NCBI RefSeq assembly: GCF_017329605.1
Contig: NZ_JAFMTY010000004.1
Span: 62,001 to 126,000, forward strand
From: Alicyclobacillus fructus
GTDB taxonomy: Bacteria; Bacillota; Bacilli; Alicyclobacillales; Alicyclobacillaceae
Direction of reading: 5' to 3'
DNA length: 64,000 nucleotides
This document shows, in pieces, positions 53,307 to 62,342 of the stretch (its first letter is position 1; each line of letters begins with the position of its first letter). Below the pieces are notes generated by a model. The model worked only from the letters and a program-made list of their open reading frames with translations. It made no database searches and had not been told where the DNA came from. The position numbers and the translations under genes were made by a program.

Positions 53307-54605
53307 ATGCACGCAAAGCCGTTTCGCTTGCCGGCCTTGGCCTGGTGGCTTCTCATCGTCGGCGCCCTGTTCCAGCTGTCCATCAGCCTGTCCAACACGT
53401 TCGTCAGCATCTTCCTCTTCAAAGTCGACCGATCGTTCTCGGCCATCGCGTGGTATCACCTGCTCATCTTCGCCACGTTGCCCGTCACGTTTGTCCTGGC
53501 GGCGGCCGTCGCGCGGCGCACATCCACGGCCATGTCCCTGCGGATCGGGATCGCGCTTTACGCCCTCTTTTTCGCCGTCGCCCTCGTGGTGGGCGAGGAA
53601 GCGGCGCACATGCCCGAGTTGCTCGGCGTGCTCACGGGGCTCGCGGAGGGCTTCTACTGGCTCGCCTTCGACGTGTTGAGCGTCGAATACACGGATCGCG
53701 AGGGGCACGAGCCGTTCTTCGGCCTGTTCGGCGTGCTCACGTCCGTCGCCAACGTGATCGCTCCGCCGCTGTCGGGCGCGCTCATCAGCCGGGAGGACGC
53801 GTATTTTGGCGGACTGACGGGGTATCACGTGGTGTTTGGGATCTCGTTTGCGCTCTTTGTCGTGGCCACGCTGGTGAGCCTGCGCCTCAAAAGCGCCCGC
53901 TTGGCGCAACTCCGGCTCTTGGAGGGTTTTCGGTCCTTGGCGCAGAAGCCGTGGCGGCGCGTCGTCCTCGGTTCCGCCGCCTACGGCGTGCGCGAGGGCG
54001 TGTTCATGTTCCTGCTCGGCCTGCTGTTCTACCTGGTCACGGGCAGTGAAATGAAGTTGGGCGAATTTCTCCTTCTGCAGGGCGCGCTTTCGTTTCTTGC
54101 GTTTTATGCGGCCGGGCGCTGGTCGGGGCGGTTTCGCTGGCGCCTGCTTTGGGTCGGGGCGCTCGGGATTGTCGGCGCCAGCGTCGCGTTTTTGTGGCCC
54201 ATGACCCCTTGGACCCTGATCGTCTACGGCGTTTTGGCCGCGGCGGCGTTTCCGCTGTTTCTCGTTCCGCTCCAGGGCTACGTGTTCGACGCCATGCACA
54301 CGCTGGCCGATGACGACGTACCCTCCATTACGCACATCGTGGTCCGCGAATGGCTGGAAAACGCCGGTCGAATCGTCGGCGTACTCGCGTACTTCGTGGT
54401 GGGCTCGTTCGAGAACGCGCGGCACGTAGGGGGCTTTGGCTGGCTCGCGTTTGGCCTCGGCTTCATGCCGCTTGTCACGGTTGTGCTCATTCGGCCGCTT
54501 GAGTCGCGCATCTTTGGGCCGCGATCGCGCCACCAACGATTTCGGCTGGGCGACAACGAGGAGAGTCACACGTCTGCCAAGCGGCGCGCCAGGCCGACGC
54601 CGTGA
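53307..54605 (+). CDS. MFS transporter
   Basis: 432 residues; ATG 53307 is 6 bases after GAGGAGG. Twelve hydrophobic helices. The usual loop 2-3 motif is loose (VARRTSTAMSLRIG), and GLAEGFYWLAFDVLSVEYTDREGHEPFFG is a typical helix 4-5 region of the DHA-like/YfmO type. A charged 30-residue tail ends the protein. Substrate unknown. Confidence 0.82.
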   Translation: MHAKPFRLPALAWWLLIVGALFQLSISLSNTFVSIFLFKVDRSFSAIAWYHLLIFATLPVTFVLAAAVARRTSTAMSLRIGIALYALFFAVALVVGEEAAHMPELLGVLTGLAEGFYWLAFDVLSVEYTDREGHEPFFGLFGVLTSVANVIAPPLSGALISREDAYFGGLTGYHVVFGISFALFVVATLVSLRLKSARLAQLRLLEGFRSLAQKPWRRVVLGSAAYGVREGVFMFLLGLLFYLVTGSEMKLGEFLLLQGALSFLAFYAAGRWSGRFRWRLLWVGALGIVGASVAFLWPMTPWTLIVYGVLAAAAFPLFLVPLQGYVFDAMHTLADDDVPSITHIVVREWLENAGRIVGVLAYFVVGSFENARHVGGFGWLAFGLGFMPLVTVVLIRPLESRIFGPRSRHQRFRLGDNEESHTSAKRRARPTP

Positions 54606-54693
54606 CGCCGCGGGAACGCGGACTGGCTGTCAATGACCGCCAGTCGGCTGCGGACGATTATAATGGGATCGAGGAGAGCGAAGGAGGGATCGC

Positions 54694-55989
54694 GTGGAAT
54701 CCTTTCAAACCTTGGATGCGGGGCGATGCCAGGTGCATGCTCTGGAGCACCCTGCCTTTCGAACGAAGGAAATCGCCCTCAAGCTCCATCTGCGCATGTC
54801 GCGCGATCGCGTGACGGAGATGGCCATGCTTCCGGCCGTGTGGATGAACGGCACGCGCAGCCTGCCCAACTACCGTCAGATTGCGCTCGCGGCCGACGAC
54901 TTGTACGGAACCCACCTGCGTGCATCCATCAGCAAGCGCGGGGGTTATCACATCTTGGAAGTCGGTGCGAGCGTGCCCGATGTGCCGGGGGAGGACGAGG
55001 CGCGGCTCGTCGATCGCGCGCTGGACCTCGTCCTGTCGCTCGCGCTGGACCATGCGCTCGGGATCGGGGGATTTTCCGACGCGGCTGTGGAGCGGGAGAA
55101 GGAGCTGCACCGCAGGCGAATCCGCGCGATCCGGGACGATAAGGCGGCGTATGCCCTGCAGCGATGCCATCAGATCGCGTGTCGCGGCACGCCGGCAGGA
55201 TTGCCGCGGCTCGGTTTTCTGGAGGACGTGGATGCGCTGACGGCCACACGCCTGCACGAGGTCTACCGCGAACTCCTCGCTCAGGCCGAGGTGCACGCGT
55301 ATGTCGTCGGGCAGTCGAGCGACATGGCGGGGCTCGCGGAGCGCGTCGCCGAACGCCTGGCGGACGGCTTGCCTGATGGGCGCGAGGTGCGCGCCGCGGA
55401 CGCGGATAGCGACGTGGTGGCTCCCGACGACCTTCGTGGAATCGAGGAAGTCACAGAAGCGGAGAACGCTGAACAGACGCAGTTCGATCTCGCCTACGCC
55501 ACCGGCATCGGTTTTGGCGATGAACAGTACCCGGCGCTCGTCGCGATGAACGGCGTGTTCGGCGGGTTCGCGCATTCCAAGCTGTTTATGAACGTCCGGG
55601 AACGCCGCTCACTCGCGTACAGCGTGTGGTCGTTTGTCGACGCCGCGACGGGTCTCCTGACGGTCTATGCCGGCATCGCGGCCGACAAACGCGAAGAGGT
55701 TCGCGACATTCTCGAAGCGGAACTCGAATCGGTGAGGCGCGGGGAGATTGCGTCGGGCGAATGGCAAGAGACGCGCGCCAGTCTGCGCAACCAATACAAG
55801 CAGATGCTCGATCAGCCGACGATGCTCATCGCTTGGCACCACCACGCCTTGATGGCGGGGAGTCGGCGAACCATCCCGGAGATGATGGAAGCCGTTGAGC
55901 GCGTCCGCCCGGAGGATGCGGCGCGGGTTGCAGCAGGGCTTCGGCCCGTGTGCCTGTATGTCCTCGAGGGAAGGGGGAACCGAACGTGA
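54694..55989 (+). CDS. YmfF-like M16 peptidase homologue (inactive subunit)
   Basis: 431 residues from GTG 54694 with GAAGGAGGG upstream and a TATAAT at 54659-54664. M16 fold, but the N-terminal zinc motif H-x-x-E-H is missing (LPAVWMNGTRSLP at that place). The C-terminal half has the R/Y substrate-binding pair in MNVRERRSLAYSVWSFVD. In Bacillus YmfF and YmfH are adjacent and YmfH has the active site; the same split is seen here. Partner gene overlaps by 4 bp. Confidence 0.85.
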   Translation: MESFQTLDAGRCQVHALEHPAFRTKEIALKLHLRMSRDRVTEMAMLPAVWMNGTRSLPNYRQIALAADDLYGTHLRASISKRGGYHILEVGASVPDVPGEDEARLVDRALDLVLSLALDHALGIGGFSDAAVEREKELHRRRIRAIRDDKAAYALQRCHQIACRGTPAGLPRLGFLEDVDALTATRLHEVYRELLAQAEVHAYVVGQSSDMAGLAERVAERLADGLPDGREVRAADADSDVVAPDDLRGIEEVTEAENAEQTQFDLAYATGIGFGDEQYPALVAMNGVFGGFAHSKLFMNVRERRSLAYSVWSFVDAATGLLTVYAGIAADKREEVRDILEAELESVRRGEIASGEWQETRASLRNQYKQMLDQPTMLIAWHHHALMAGSRRTIPEMMEAVERVRPEDAARVAAGLRPVCLYVLEGRGNRT

Positions 55990-57275
55990 GCAACGCCCGG
56001 CATGCCTCACTGCAACTCCCGTTTGAGACGCGCACCTGGAAGCTCGCGAACGGACTCGTCGTCACCCTGATGCCACGTCCGGCGCTTCATCAGACGTACG
56101 CCATGTTCGCCACCCGATACGGTTCTGTCGATCGCGCCTTTGTCTTGGACGGCCAACCGCACGAGATGCCCGACGGGATCGCGCACTTCCTGGAGCACAA
56201 GATGTTCGAAGATCCCGAGATGGACGTGTTCGCCCGGTTCGCGGCGCACGGGGCGTCCGTCGACGCCTACACGACTTTCGATCACACGGCGTACTATTTC
56301 TCGGCGACTGGCGAGATCGCGAGACACGTGCGCACGCTGCTCGACTTCGTGCAATCCATTCACTTGACGGACGAGAACGTGGAGAAGGAGAAGGGCATCA
56401 TCGCGCAGGAGATTCACATGGTCAACGATCACCCGGATCGCCGCGCCTACATGGAACTCCTGAAGGCGATGTACCACGTTCACCCGGTGCGGATCGATAT
56501 CGCGGGCACCGTGGAATCCGTGAACGCCATCACCAAGGAGCAGTTGATCCTCTGTTACGAAACGTTCTACCACCCTTCGAACATGGTGCTGGTCATCGCC
56601 GGAGGTTTTGATGCGGACGAGATCGCGCACGTGATCGAGGAAAACCAGGCGAAGAAGGCGTTCGGCGAGGCGCCTTCCGTCGAGCGCCTCTATCCGGACG
56701 AACCGACGCCGCCGGTGCGATCTCGGCACCGGGTACCGTTTTCGGTGCAGGAACCCCGTCTGCTCATGGGGTGGAAGGAGGCAAACGGGGCCTTCGGGTC
56801 GAATTTGATCGAACAGGACATGGCGATGTCGGTCCTCTTGGACGCCCTGTTCAGCCCGACGTCGGCGTTTTATCAGAGCCTGCTGGACGAGGGACTCGTC
56901 GACAAGGGCTTTTCGGCCGGCTACCAGTTGTCAAACACGTTTGGGTACACGTTGGTCGGCGGTCGCACGCCCGATCCGGACCGCCTGGCGGAGCGAATTC
57001 AGTCGTACGTGTCTCGGGTGCGGGAGCGCGGCATCGACGGCGAATCGCTCGAGCGGTCGCGCAAAAAAATCATGGGCCGCATTCTGATGAGCCTGGATCA
57101 GAATGCCTTTCTCGTGCGCAACTGGGTGACCTATTTCCTCCGCGGCGCCGAGGCGTTCGACTTCGACGACGTGATCGCCGTGCTCCAAACATTGACGCTC
57201 GAACGTGCGAACGCACGCTTACAGGAACATCTGCGCGAGGACAACTTGGTCGTGAGCGCGGTCGTGTCGTCCTGA
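55986..57275 (+). CDS. YmfH-like M16 zinc peptidase (active subunit)
   Basis: 429 residues from GTG 55986 overlapping the previous stop. The inverzincin motif is DGIAHFLEHKMFEDP (H-F-L-E-H), with the third ligand Glu near EKGIIAQEIHMVNDHP. The C-terminal domain has YQSLLDEGLVDKGFS. With YmfF it resembles the heterodimeric processing peptidases. Bacillus homologues are linked to peptide degradation; the substrate is uncertain. Confidence 0.88.
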   Translation: MSNARHASLQLPFETRTWKLANGLVVTLMPRPALHQTYAMFATRYGSVDRAFVLDGQPHEMPDGIAHFLEHKMFEDPEMDVFARFAAHGASVDAYTTFDHTAYYFSATGEIARHVRTLLDFVQSIHLTDENVEKEKGIIAQEIHMVNDHPDRRAYMELLKAMYHVHPVRIDIAGTVESVNAITKEQLILCYETFYHPSNMVLVIAGGFDADEIAHVIEENQAKKAFGEAPSVERLYPDEPTPPVRSRHRVPFSVQEPRLLMGWKEANGAFGSNLIEQDMAMSVLLDALFSPTSAFYQSLLDEGLVDKGFSAGYQLSNTFGYTLVGGRTPDPDRLAERIQSYVSRVRERGIDGESLERSRKKIMGRILMSLDQNAFLVRNWVTYFLRGAEAFDFDDVIAVLQTLTLERANARLQEHLREDNLVVSAVVSS

Positions 57276-57287
57276 GCGGCGCGAAGG

Positions 57288-58268
57288 ATGAGGCGTGTGC
57301 ACAGGAGGCGAAGAAGGAGTCGGACGTGGATGTGGATCTTGGCGGTCATCGTGCTCGTGGCTGCGCTGGGCGCGCTGTTGTACGCCCTGTATCGGCGCAT
57401 GACAGCCGACTGGCCGCGGCCGAGGAGGCGTGCGCCTGAGCACAAGCCGAAGCCCAACACCTGGCGGGAGGAGGGACTTTACATCTCCTGGCTGGGGCAT
57501 TCGACACTGCTGATGCAGTTGGAAGGCATGCGCGTCATCACCGATCCGGTGCTCTTTTCTCGGGTCGGGGTGCGCGCGTTCGGTTGGACGTTCGGCCCAA
57601 GGCGACACGTCGAGTGCCCCATCGGCCCTGAGGCGTGCGGCCAGGTCGATCTCGTCCTGCTGTCGCACGCCCATATGGACCATCTCGATCACGCCAGCCT
57701 ACGGCGGCTCGTGACGCGGGAGACGATCGTCGTGACGCCGCGCGGGACCGGATATCTCACGCGGTGGCATCGGCCCAAGGCCGTGCACGAGTTGCGTCCC
57801 GGAGAGATCCTTCAGCTGGAGGATGGAACCGAGATTGCGGCCGTCGAGGTCCGGCACTGGGGCAGCCGATATCCGTGGAACCGGAATATGGGCTATCAAG
57901 GGTATGTGATCCGGCGGGGCGGATGGTCGGTCTTTTTCGCCGGCGACACGGCGGCGACAGACCTGTCGCACGTGAGGGCGTTTGAACCGCAGATCGCGTG
58001 CATGCCCATCGGCGCATACGCGCCCGAGCCGTTTGAAAACGCGCATTGCACGCCGGAGCAGGCTTGGGACATGTTTCTTCAGACGGGAGCTCAGGTCTTC
58101 CTTCCCATTCACCACGACACGTTCGTGCTGTCGCGCGAACCCGTGGACGAGCCGCTTCAACGGCTCTTGGCCGTGGCGGATGACGAGCGGGTCTGGGCCA
58201 TGCGCCACGGAGAGACGTACTACGTGAAGTCACCCAAGTCTATCGAGAAACCCAAGCAACTCGATTGA
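57288..58268 (+). CDS. Membrane-anchored metallo-beta-lactamase-fold hydrolase (NAPE-PLD/UlaG-like)
   Basis: 326 residues from ATG 57288. ATG 57330, 10 bases after AAGGAG, is an alternative that drops 14 basic residues. One transmembrane helix (about 15-35), then the MBL domain: WLGHSTLLMQLEG, LLSHAHMDHLD (H-x-H-x-D-H), VEVRHWGSRYPWNRNMGYQGYVI, FFAGDTAATD (Asp ligand) and LPIHHDTFVL (last His). Close to the N-acylphosphatidylethanolamine-PLD type, suggesting a lipid or phosphodiester substrate outside the cell or on the membrane. Confidence 0.88.
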   Translation: MRRVHRRRRRSRTWMWILAVIVLVAALGALLYALYRRMTADWPRPRRRAPEHKPKPNTWREEGLYISWLGHSTLLMQLEGMRVITDPVLFSRVGVRAFGWTFGPRRHVECPIGPEACGQVDLVLLSHAHMDHLDHASLRRLVTRETIVVTPRGTGYLTRWHRPKAVHELRPGEILQLEDGTEIAAVEVRHWGSRYPWNRNMGYQGYVIRRGGWSVFFAGDTAATDLSHVRAFEPQIACMPIGAYAPEPFENAHCTPEQAWDMFLQTGAQVFLPIHHDTFVLSREPVDEPLQRLLAVADDERVWAMRHGETYYVKSPKSIEKPKQLD

Positions 58269-58364
58269 CGAACCCCCTGATTTGTCAGTACATTCGATCC
58301 CAGAGGTTTTGAAGCTGAGCCTGGCGAGGGCGGGCTCGCGCAGCGTCACAAAGGAGAATGGTAG

Positions 58365-59438
58365 ATGGAACATGGCGTCCGCCCGGGCTGGCCGGGCATT
58401 CTGGAAGCGTATCGAAGTTTTCTCCCTGTCACCGATGGCACGCCGCGCCTCACCCTGCACGAGGGCAACACGCCGCTCATTCGCGCGGACAAGCTGAGCG
58501 AACGGCTCGAGTGCCACGTGTACCTGAAGTTCGAGGGCGCAAATCCCACCGGCTCGTTCAAAGACCGCGGCATGGTGGTCGCGGTCGCCAAGGCAAAGGA
58601 AGCGGGCAAGCGCACGGTGATCTGCGCCAGCACGGGCAATACGTCCGCATCGGCGGCCGCCTACGCGGCTCGCGCCGGGCTCGAGGCGGTCATTCTCATT
58701 CCACACGGGTATGTCGCGCTCGGCAAGCTGGCGCAGGCCGTGCAGTACGGCGCGCGCATCGTCGCCATCCGCGGCAATTTTGATCAGGCTCTCGCCATCG
58801 TCCGCGAGGTCGCGGATCCCCTCGGGATGGAAGTGGTCAATTCCATCAACCCGTATCGCCTGATGGGGCAGCAAACGGCCGCGTTTGAGATCTGCGACGC
58901 GCTCGGGCGGGCGCCCGATGCACTCTACATCCCCGTGGGCAATGCGGGCAACATCTCGGCGTATTGGATGGGATTCACGCGTTACTTTGAGGAGAAGCGC
59001 GTCCCGTCGCGCCCGAAGATGTTCGGCTTTGAGGCCGAGGGCGCGGCGGCCATCGTCCGCGGAGAGCCCATCCCCAATCCGGAGACGTTTGCCACGGCCA
59101 TCCGCATCGGCAATCCGGCTTCCTGGGACAAGGCGGTGCGCGCCGCTCAGGAATCCGGTGGCGCCATCGACTGCGTGAGCGACGACGAGATCGCAGAGGC
59201 CTATCGGCTCATCGCGCAGGAAGGCGTGTTTGCCGAGCCGGCTTCGGCGGCGAGCGTGGCTGGACTTTTGAAGCGTCACCGGCAGGGGGGCGTGACACGC
59301 GGGGAGACGGTGGTGTGCGTGCTGACCGGTAACGGGCTGAAGGACCCGGACAGCGCGATGCGCCTCGCCTCGGACGAGACCCTTGTCGTGGATGGGGATC
59401 CCGCCTCGGTTCGGCGCGCGCTGGGTGGAACCTCATGA
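58365..59438 (+). CDS. thrC: Threonine synthase
   Basis: 357 residues; ATG 58365 after AAAGGAG. PLP enzyme: [19 protein letters not shown] holds the PLP Lys, [19 protein letters not shown] the phosphate loop region, [16 protein letters not shown] the glycine loop. It converts O-phosphohomoserine to threonine. Overlaps thrB (ATGA). No homoserine dehydrogenase is next to it in this window. Confidence 0.95.
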   Translation: MEHGVRPGWPGILEAYRSFLPVTDGTPRLTLHEGNTPLIRADKLSERLECHVYLKFEGANPTGSFKDRGMVVAVAKAKEAGKRTVICASTGNTSASAAAYAARAGLEAVILIPHGYVALGKLAQAVQYGARIVAIRGNFDQALAIVREVADPLGMEVVNSINPYRLMGQQTAAFEICDALGRAPDALYIPVGNAGNISAYWMGFTRYFEEKRVPSRPKMFGFEAEGAAAIVRGEPIPNPETFATAIRIGNPASWDKAVRAAQESGGAIDCVSDDEIAEAYRLIAQEGVFAEPASAASVAGLLKRHRQGGVTRGETVVCVLTGNGLKDPDSAMRLASDETLVVDGDPASVRRALGGTS

Positions 59439-60406
59439 GCCCCGGCGACATGCGCCGCTCGGTCACCGTCCGGGTCCCGGCGACCACGGCGAATCTGGGC
59501 CCCGGCTTTGACTGCCTGGGTATGGCGCTTCAGCTGTTCAACACGTTCACGCTCCACCTTGGCGAGCCGTTTGCCGTCCGGGTGACGGGGGAAGCTGCGG
59601 AGGTCCTTCCAAAGGACGAAGAGAACGCCGTGATTCGCGCGATGGATCGCCTCCTGGCCGAGGCGGGGCTTGAGCGCGGCGCATTCCCCGCGTTCGCGCT
59701 GGAGGTGGACAATCAGATTCCCGTGTCGTCCGGGCTCGGCTCGAGCGCGTCCGCCATCGTCGCGGGCCTGGTGCTCGGGAATGCGCTCCTCGAGGAGTAC
59801 GCGCCGGATCGCAAGCTGAGCCGGGATCGCCTGCTCCGCCTGGCCACCGAGCTCGAGGGGCATCCAGACAACGTCGCGCCTGCGCTTCTCGGCGGCGGCG
59901 TGCTCGCTTTTCACGATCGCGCCGGACTTCGCACGGCCGAGGTGCCCATCCCGTCCAATCTTCGCTTTGTGGCGGCGACGCCCGAGTTCGCGCTGCCGAC
60001 GGAGCTCGCTCGCCGCGTCTTGCCGAAGGCGTATCCTCGGGACGAGGCCGTGGAGAACGTGGCGCAGTGCGCGCGGCTGCTCCTGGCTCTGTTGAAGCCC
60101 GATCTCGACCTTCTCCGCGGCGGCATGCTGGAGTACTTCCACGAGCCGTATCGCAAACCGCTCGTGCCTGGCGCGGACGAGGTCGAGCGCGCGGCGATGG
60201 CCGCAGGCGCGTACGCGGTCACCCTGAGCGGCGCAGGGCCCACGCTTCTCGCGTGGTGCAAGCCGGATGTGGCACTTCGCGTGGCGGACGAGATGACACT
60301 TGCTTGGCGAAACGCGGGCACACCGTGCCGCGCGCTCGTGCTTCGCCCCGTGCACGGCGAGACGCGCGCGCATTGGAAGGCGGAACCTAACGGAGACGAG
60401 GTGTGA
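59435..60406 (+). CDS. thrB: Homoserine kinase
   Basis: 323 residues, GHMP kinase. [19 protein letters not shown] is motif 1, [18 protein letters not shown] the ATP-binding motif 2 (G-L-G-S-S-A), and [17 protein letters not shown] motif 3. It phosphorylates homoserine to give the ThrC substrate. Operon thrC-thrB, coupled by 4 bp; the thioesterase gene follows with its GTG overlapping the stop. Confidence 0.95.
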   Translation: MSPGDMRRSVTVRVPATTANLGPGFDCLGMALQLFNTFTLHLGEPFAVRVTGEAAEVLPKDEENAVIRAMDRLLAEAGLERGAFPAFALEVDNQIPVSSGLGSSASAIVAGLVLGNALLEEYAPDRKLSRDRLLRLATELEGHPDNVAPALLGGGVLAFHDRAGLRTAEVPIPSNLRFVAATPEFALPTELARRVLPKAYPRDEAVENVAQCARLLLALLKPDLDLLRGGMLEYFHEPYRKPLVPGADEVERAAMAAGAYAVTLSGAGPTLLAWCKPDVALRVADEMTLAWRNAGTPCRALVLRPVHGETRAHWKAEPNGDEV

Positions 60407-60408
60407 AG

Positions 60409-60837
60409 ATGGATATTCGGCAGACGTTGCCCAACACGTTGATGGCTCATCTGGGGATGGAGATTCTCGAGGCGACCAAGGACCGCGTGGTCATGACGAT
60501 GCCCGTGGACAGCCGCACGCACCAGCCCATGGGGCTTCTGCACGGCGGGGCGAGCGTGGCGCTCGCGGAATCCGCCGCGAGCCTCGGTGGGGCGCTGAAC
60601 GTGAGCGATGAGGGGAAGACCGTCGTGGGCATGGAGATCAACGCCAACCACCTGAGGTCGATGCGCGAGGGCGTGGTCAAGGCGATCGCGGAGCCGATTC
60701 ACCGAGGCTCTACGACGCAGGTGTGGCAAATTCGCATCGTGGACGAGCGCGATCGCCTGGTCTGCATTTCGCGCTGTACCCTCGCCGTTATCCAAAATCG
60801 CGGGCGAATGGAGCACGTGACGCCGACGCAAGCGTGA
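60409..60837 (+). CDS. PaaI-type hotdog thioesterase
   Basis: 142 residues; ATG 60409 (GTG 60403 overlaps the thrB stop). HQPMGLLHGGASVALAESAASLGG is the hotdog signature with the catalytic Glu. It ends with VWQIRIVDERDRLVCISRCTLAVI. Acyl-CoA substrate unknown; the DHNA-CoA thioesterase of menaquinone synthesis has the same fold and length. Third gene of the thr transcript by position, not by function. Confidence 0.88.
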   Translation: MDIRQTLPNTLMAHLGMEILEATKDRVVMTMPVDSRTHQPMGLLHGGASVALAESAASLGGALNVSDEGKTVVGMEINANHLRSMREGVVKAIAEPIHRGSTTQVWQIRIVDERDRLVCISRCTLAVIQNRGRMEHVTPTQA

Positions 60838-60870
60838 CGGCGCGCATCGAGGCGGCGCCTGGCCCTCGGG

Positions 60871-61578
60871 CTATGCGCCGCCTTTGCCGTGTTCTCCGCC
60901 GGAGGGCGGGGCGAGCGGGCCGATGCGAAGCGCCTCCATGGCCTCTTCGACGCTGGGACACGCCGCAAGCGCCCTGAGTACGGCAATGGTTGGGCGGACG
61001 GCGGGCAGTTCGCCTGACTCGATCTTGGAGAGCGCATCGCGCGCCCGTGTCCAACCCGCCCACTCGAGCTCGGCGCCGTGGATGCGGGGTTCGCTAAGCT
61101 GCCGGCTGGCGCACAGGTAAAATCGAGTGTCGAATCGCACGGGCTGGGTGGGCGGCGTGACGAAGCGGCCGATGCGCCGCAGGCGGCCGAGATCGAAGGC
61201 GAGACCGCGCGCGGCAAGCCACTGGGAGAGCGCATCGCCTCCTCTGCACAGTTCCGCCTGCTCGTCCGGGGTGAGTTGCGCGTCGATCACCGTGCCCGCG
61301 CCGTCGCGGACGGCCAGCAACCAGCCGATCTCCTCCGCCGTCTCGCGGAGCGCCGTCACGGCAAAGGCCGGATCGTCCTCATCTTCCGCGCACGCGGGCC
61401 GCGCCAGCGCCTTAGCGGCCGTTTCGGCGTCCGACGGATCCTGAGCCCCGCCCGGGAACGCCACGAATCCCGGGAGGAATCGCATCGTCTTCGCGCGCCG
61501 CACCACCAGCACCTCGATGTCCGCCTCCGCGCCGTCGCGAATCACGACCAAGGTGGCGGCCTTTCGTATCTCCGTCAT
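60871..61578 (-). CDS. Nudix hydrolase, NUDT19-like
   Basis: 235 residues from ATG 61578, overlapping gatD. Nudix box with an insertion: GFVAFPGGAQDPSDAET then a 20-residue insert before AVTALRETAEEIGWLL (R-E-x-x-E-E-x-G). Such insertions characterise NUDT7/NUDT19-type enzymes acting on CoA or NADH derivatives. The C-terminal 100 residues (WVGW..., PTIAVLRALA) are a helical lid. Third gene in the murT-gatD operon, role there unclear. Confidence 0.82.
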   Translation of the reverse strand: MTEIRKAATLVVIRDGAEADIEVLVVRRAKTMRFLPGFVAFPGGAQDPSDAETAAKALARPACAEDEDDPAFAVTALRETAEEIGWLLAVRDGAGTVIDAQLTPDEQAELCRGGDALSQWLAARGLAFDLGRLRRIGRFVTPPTQPVRFDTRFYLCASRQLSEPRIHGAELEWAGWTRARDALSKIESGELPAVRPTIAVLRALAACPSVEEAMEALRIGPLAPPSGGEHGKGGA

Positions 61579-62342
61579 GGCGATCCCGCCTCCGATCTCA
61601 GCATGGGTGCCACGTCCGCCATGCGGAGCGCGGCAAACGCGGCCCTGGCCTCACGTTCAAGCCGGTCGTCGAGTGGCTCAAGTTCATCCGGCAGATGGGC
61701 GTACGCCAGCGCATCCCTTAGCACCGCGTCCGCCAGGGCCGGATTCTTCGGCAGGAGCGGGCCGTGCACGTACGTGCCCCAGATGCGCAGATGCCGCAGG
61801 CCTTCCTCGCCGCTCACCCCATCGTTGCCGTGTCCGTGAAGCACGCGCCCCAACGGGCGATGGCCGTGGCGGGTGCGTCCGCCGTGGTTTTCGAATCCGA
61901 CGATCACGCCGACCTCTTCGCTCCAGACCGCGATGTTGCCAATGAGCCGCGGCGCGTCCGGCATCGCTTCGGTCACCATGTCGACGAGCGCGAGCCCGGG
62001 CACCTTCTCGCCGCTCGGGAGTTGGTAAAATTCGCCGAGCAGTTGGTAACCGCCGCAGATGGCGAGTACCGGAAGGCCGTCCTGCACCGCGCTCTGAAAC
62101 TCGGCCTTACAACCTCGAAGCTTGTCCGCCACGATGGCTTGCTCCCGGTCCGATCCGCCGCCCAAGAGCACGAGGTGATAGCGGGAGAAATCCGGGACTT
62201 CGCCGTGCGTCACGCGGACCACGTCCACGTCGTAACCGCGCCATTCCAGGCGGCGCCTGAGCACCGTGATATTGCCGCGATCGGCGTAGAGATTCAGCAA
62301 ATCAGGATACAGATGTGCGATACAAAGCGCCTTGCGGCTCAA
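61575..62342 (-). CDS. gatD: GatD: glutamine amidotransferase of lipid II isoglutaminyl synthase
   Basis: 255 residues. Start TTG 62342, 7 bases after AAGGG, so that it overlaps murT by 41 bp. Class I amidotransferase of the CobB/CobQ type: VLLGGGSDREQAIVADKL, the catalytic Cys in PVLAICGGYQLLGEFYQ, VGFENHGGRT and TYVHGPLLPKNP with the catalytic His. It releases ammonia from glutamine for MurT, which amidates the D-Glu of lipid II. The MurT/GatD pair implies amidated peptidoglycan. Confidence 0.92.
   Translation of the reverse strand: MSRKALCIAHLYPDLLNLYADRGNITVLRRRLEWRGYDVDVVRVTHGEVPDFSRYHLVLLGGGSDREQAIVADKLRGCKAEFQSAVQDGLPVLAICGGYQLLGEFYQLPSGEKVPGLALVDMVTEAMPDAPRLIGNIAVWSEEVGVIVGFENHGGRTRHGHRPLGRVLHGHGNDGVSGEEGLRHLRIWGTYVHGPLLPKNPALADAVLRDALAYAHLPDELEPLDDRLEREARAAFAALRMADVAPMLRSEAGSP

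Noticed and set aside
53199-54569. 456-codon minus-strand frame opposite the MFS gene
   Set aside because: Composition is extreme in Arg, Gln, Glu and His and it lacks start signals; it mirrors hydrophobic codons of the transporter.
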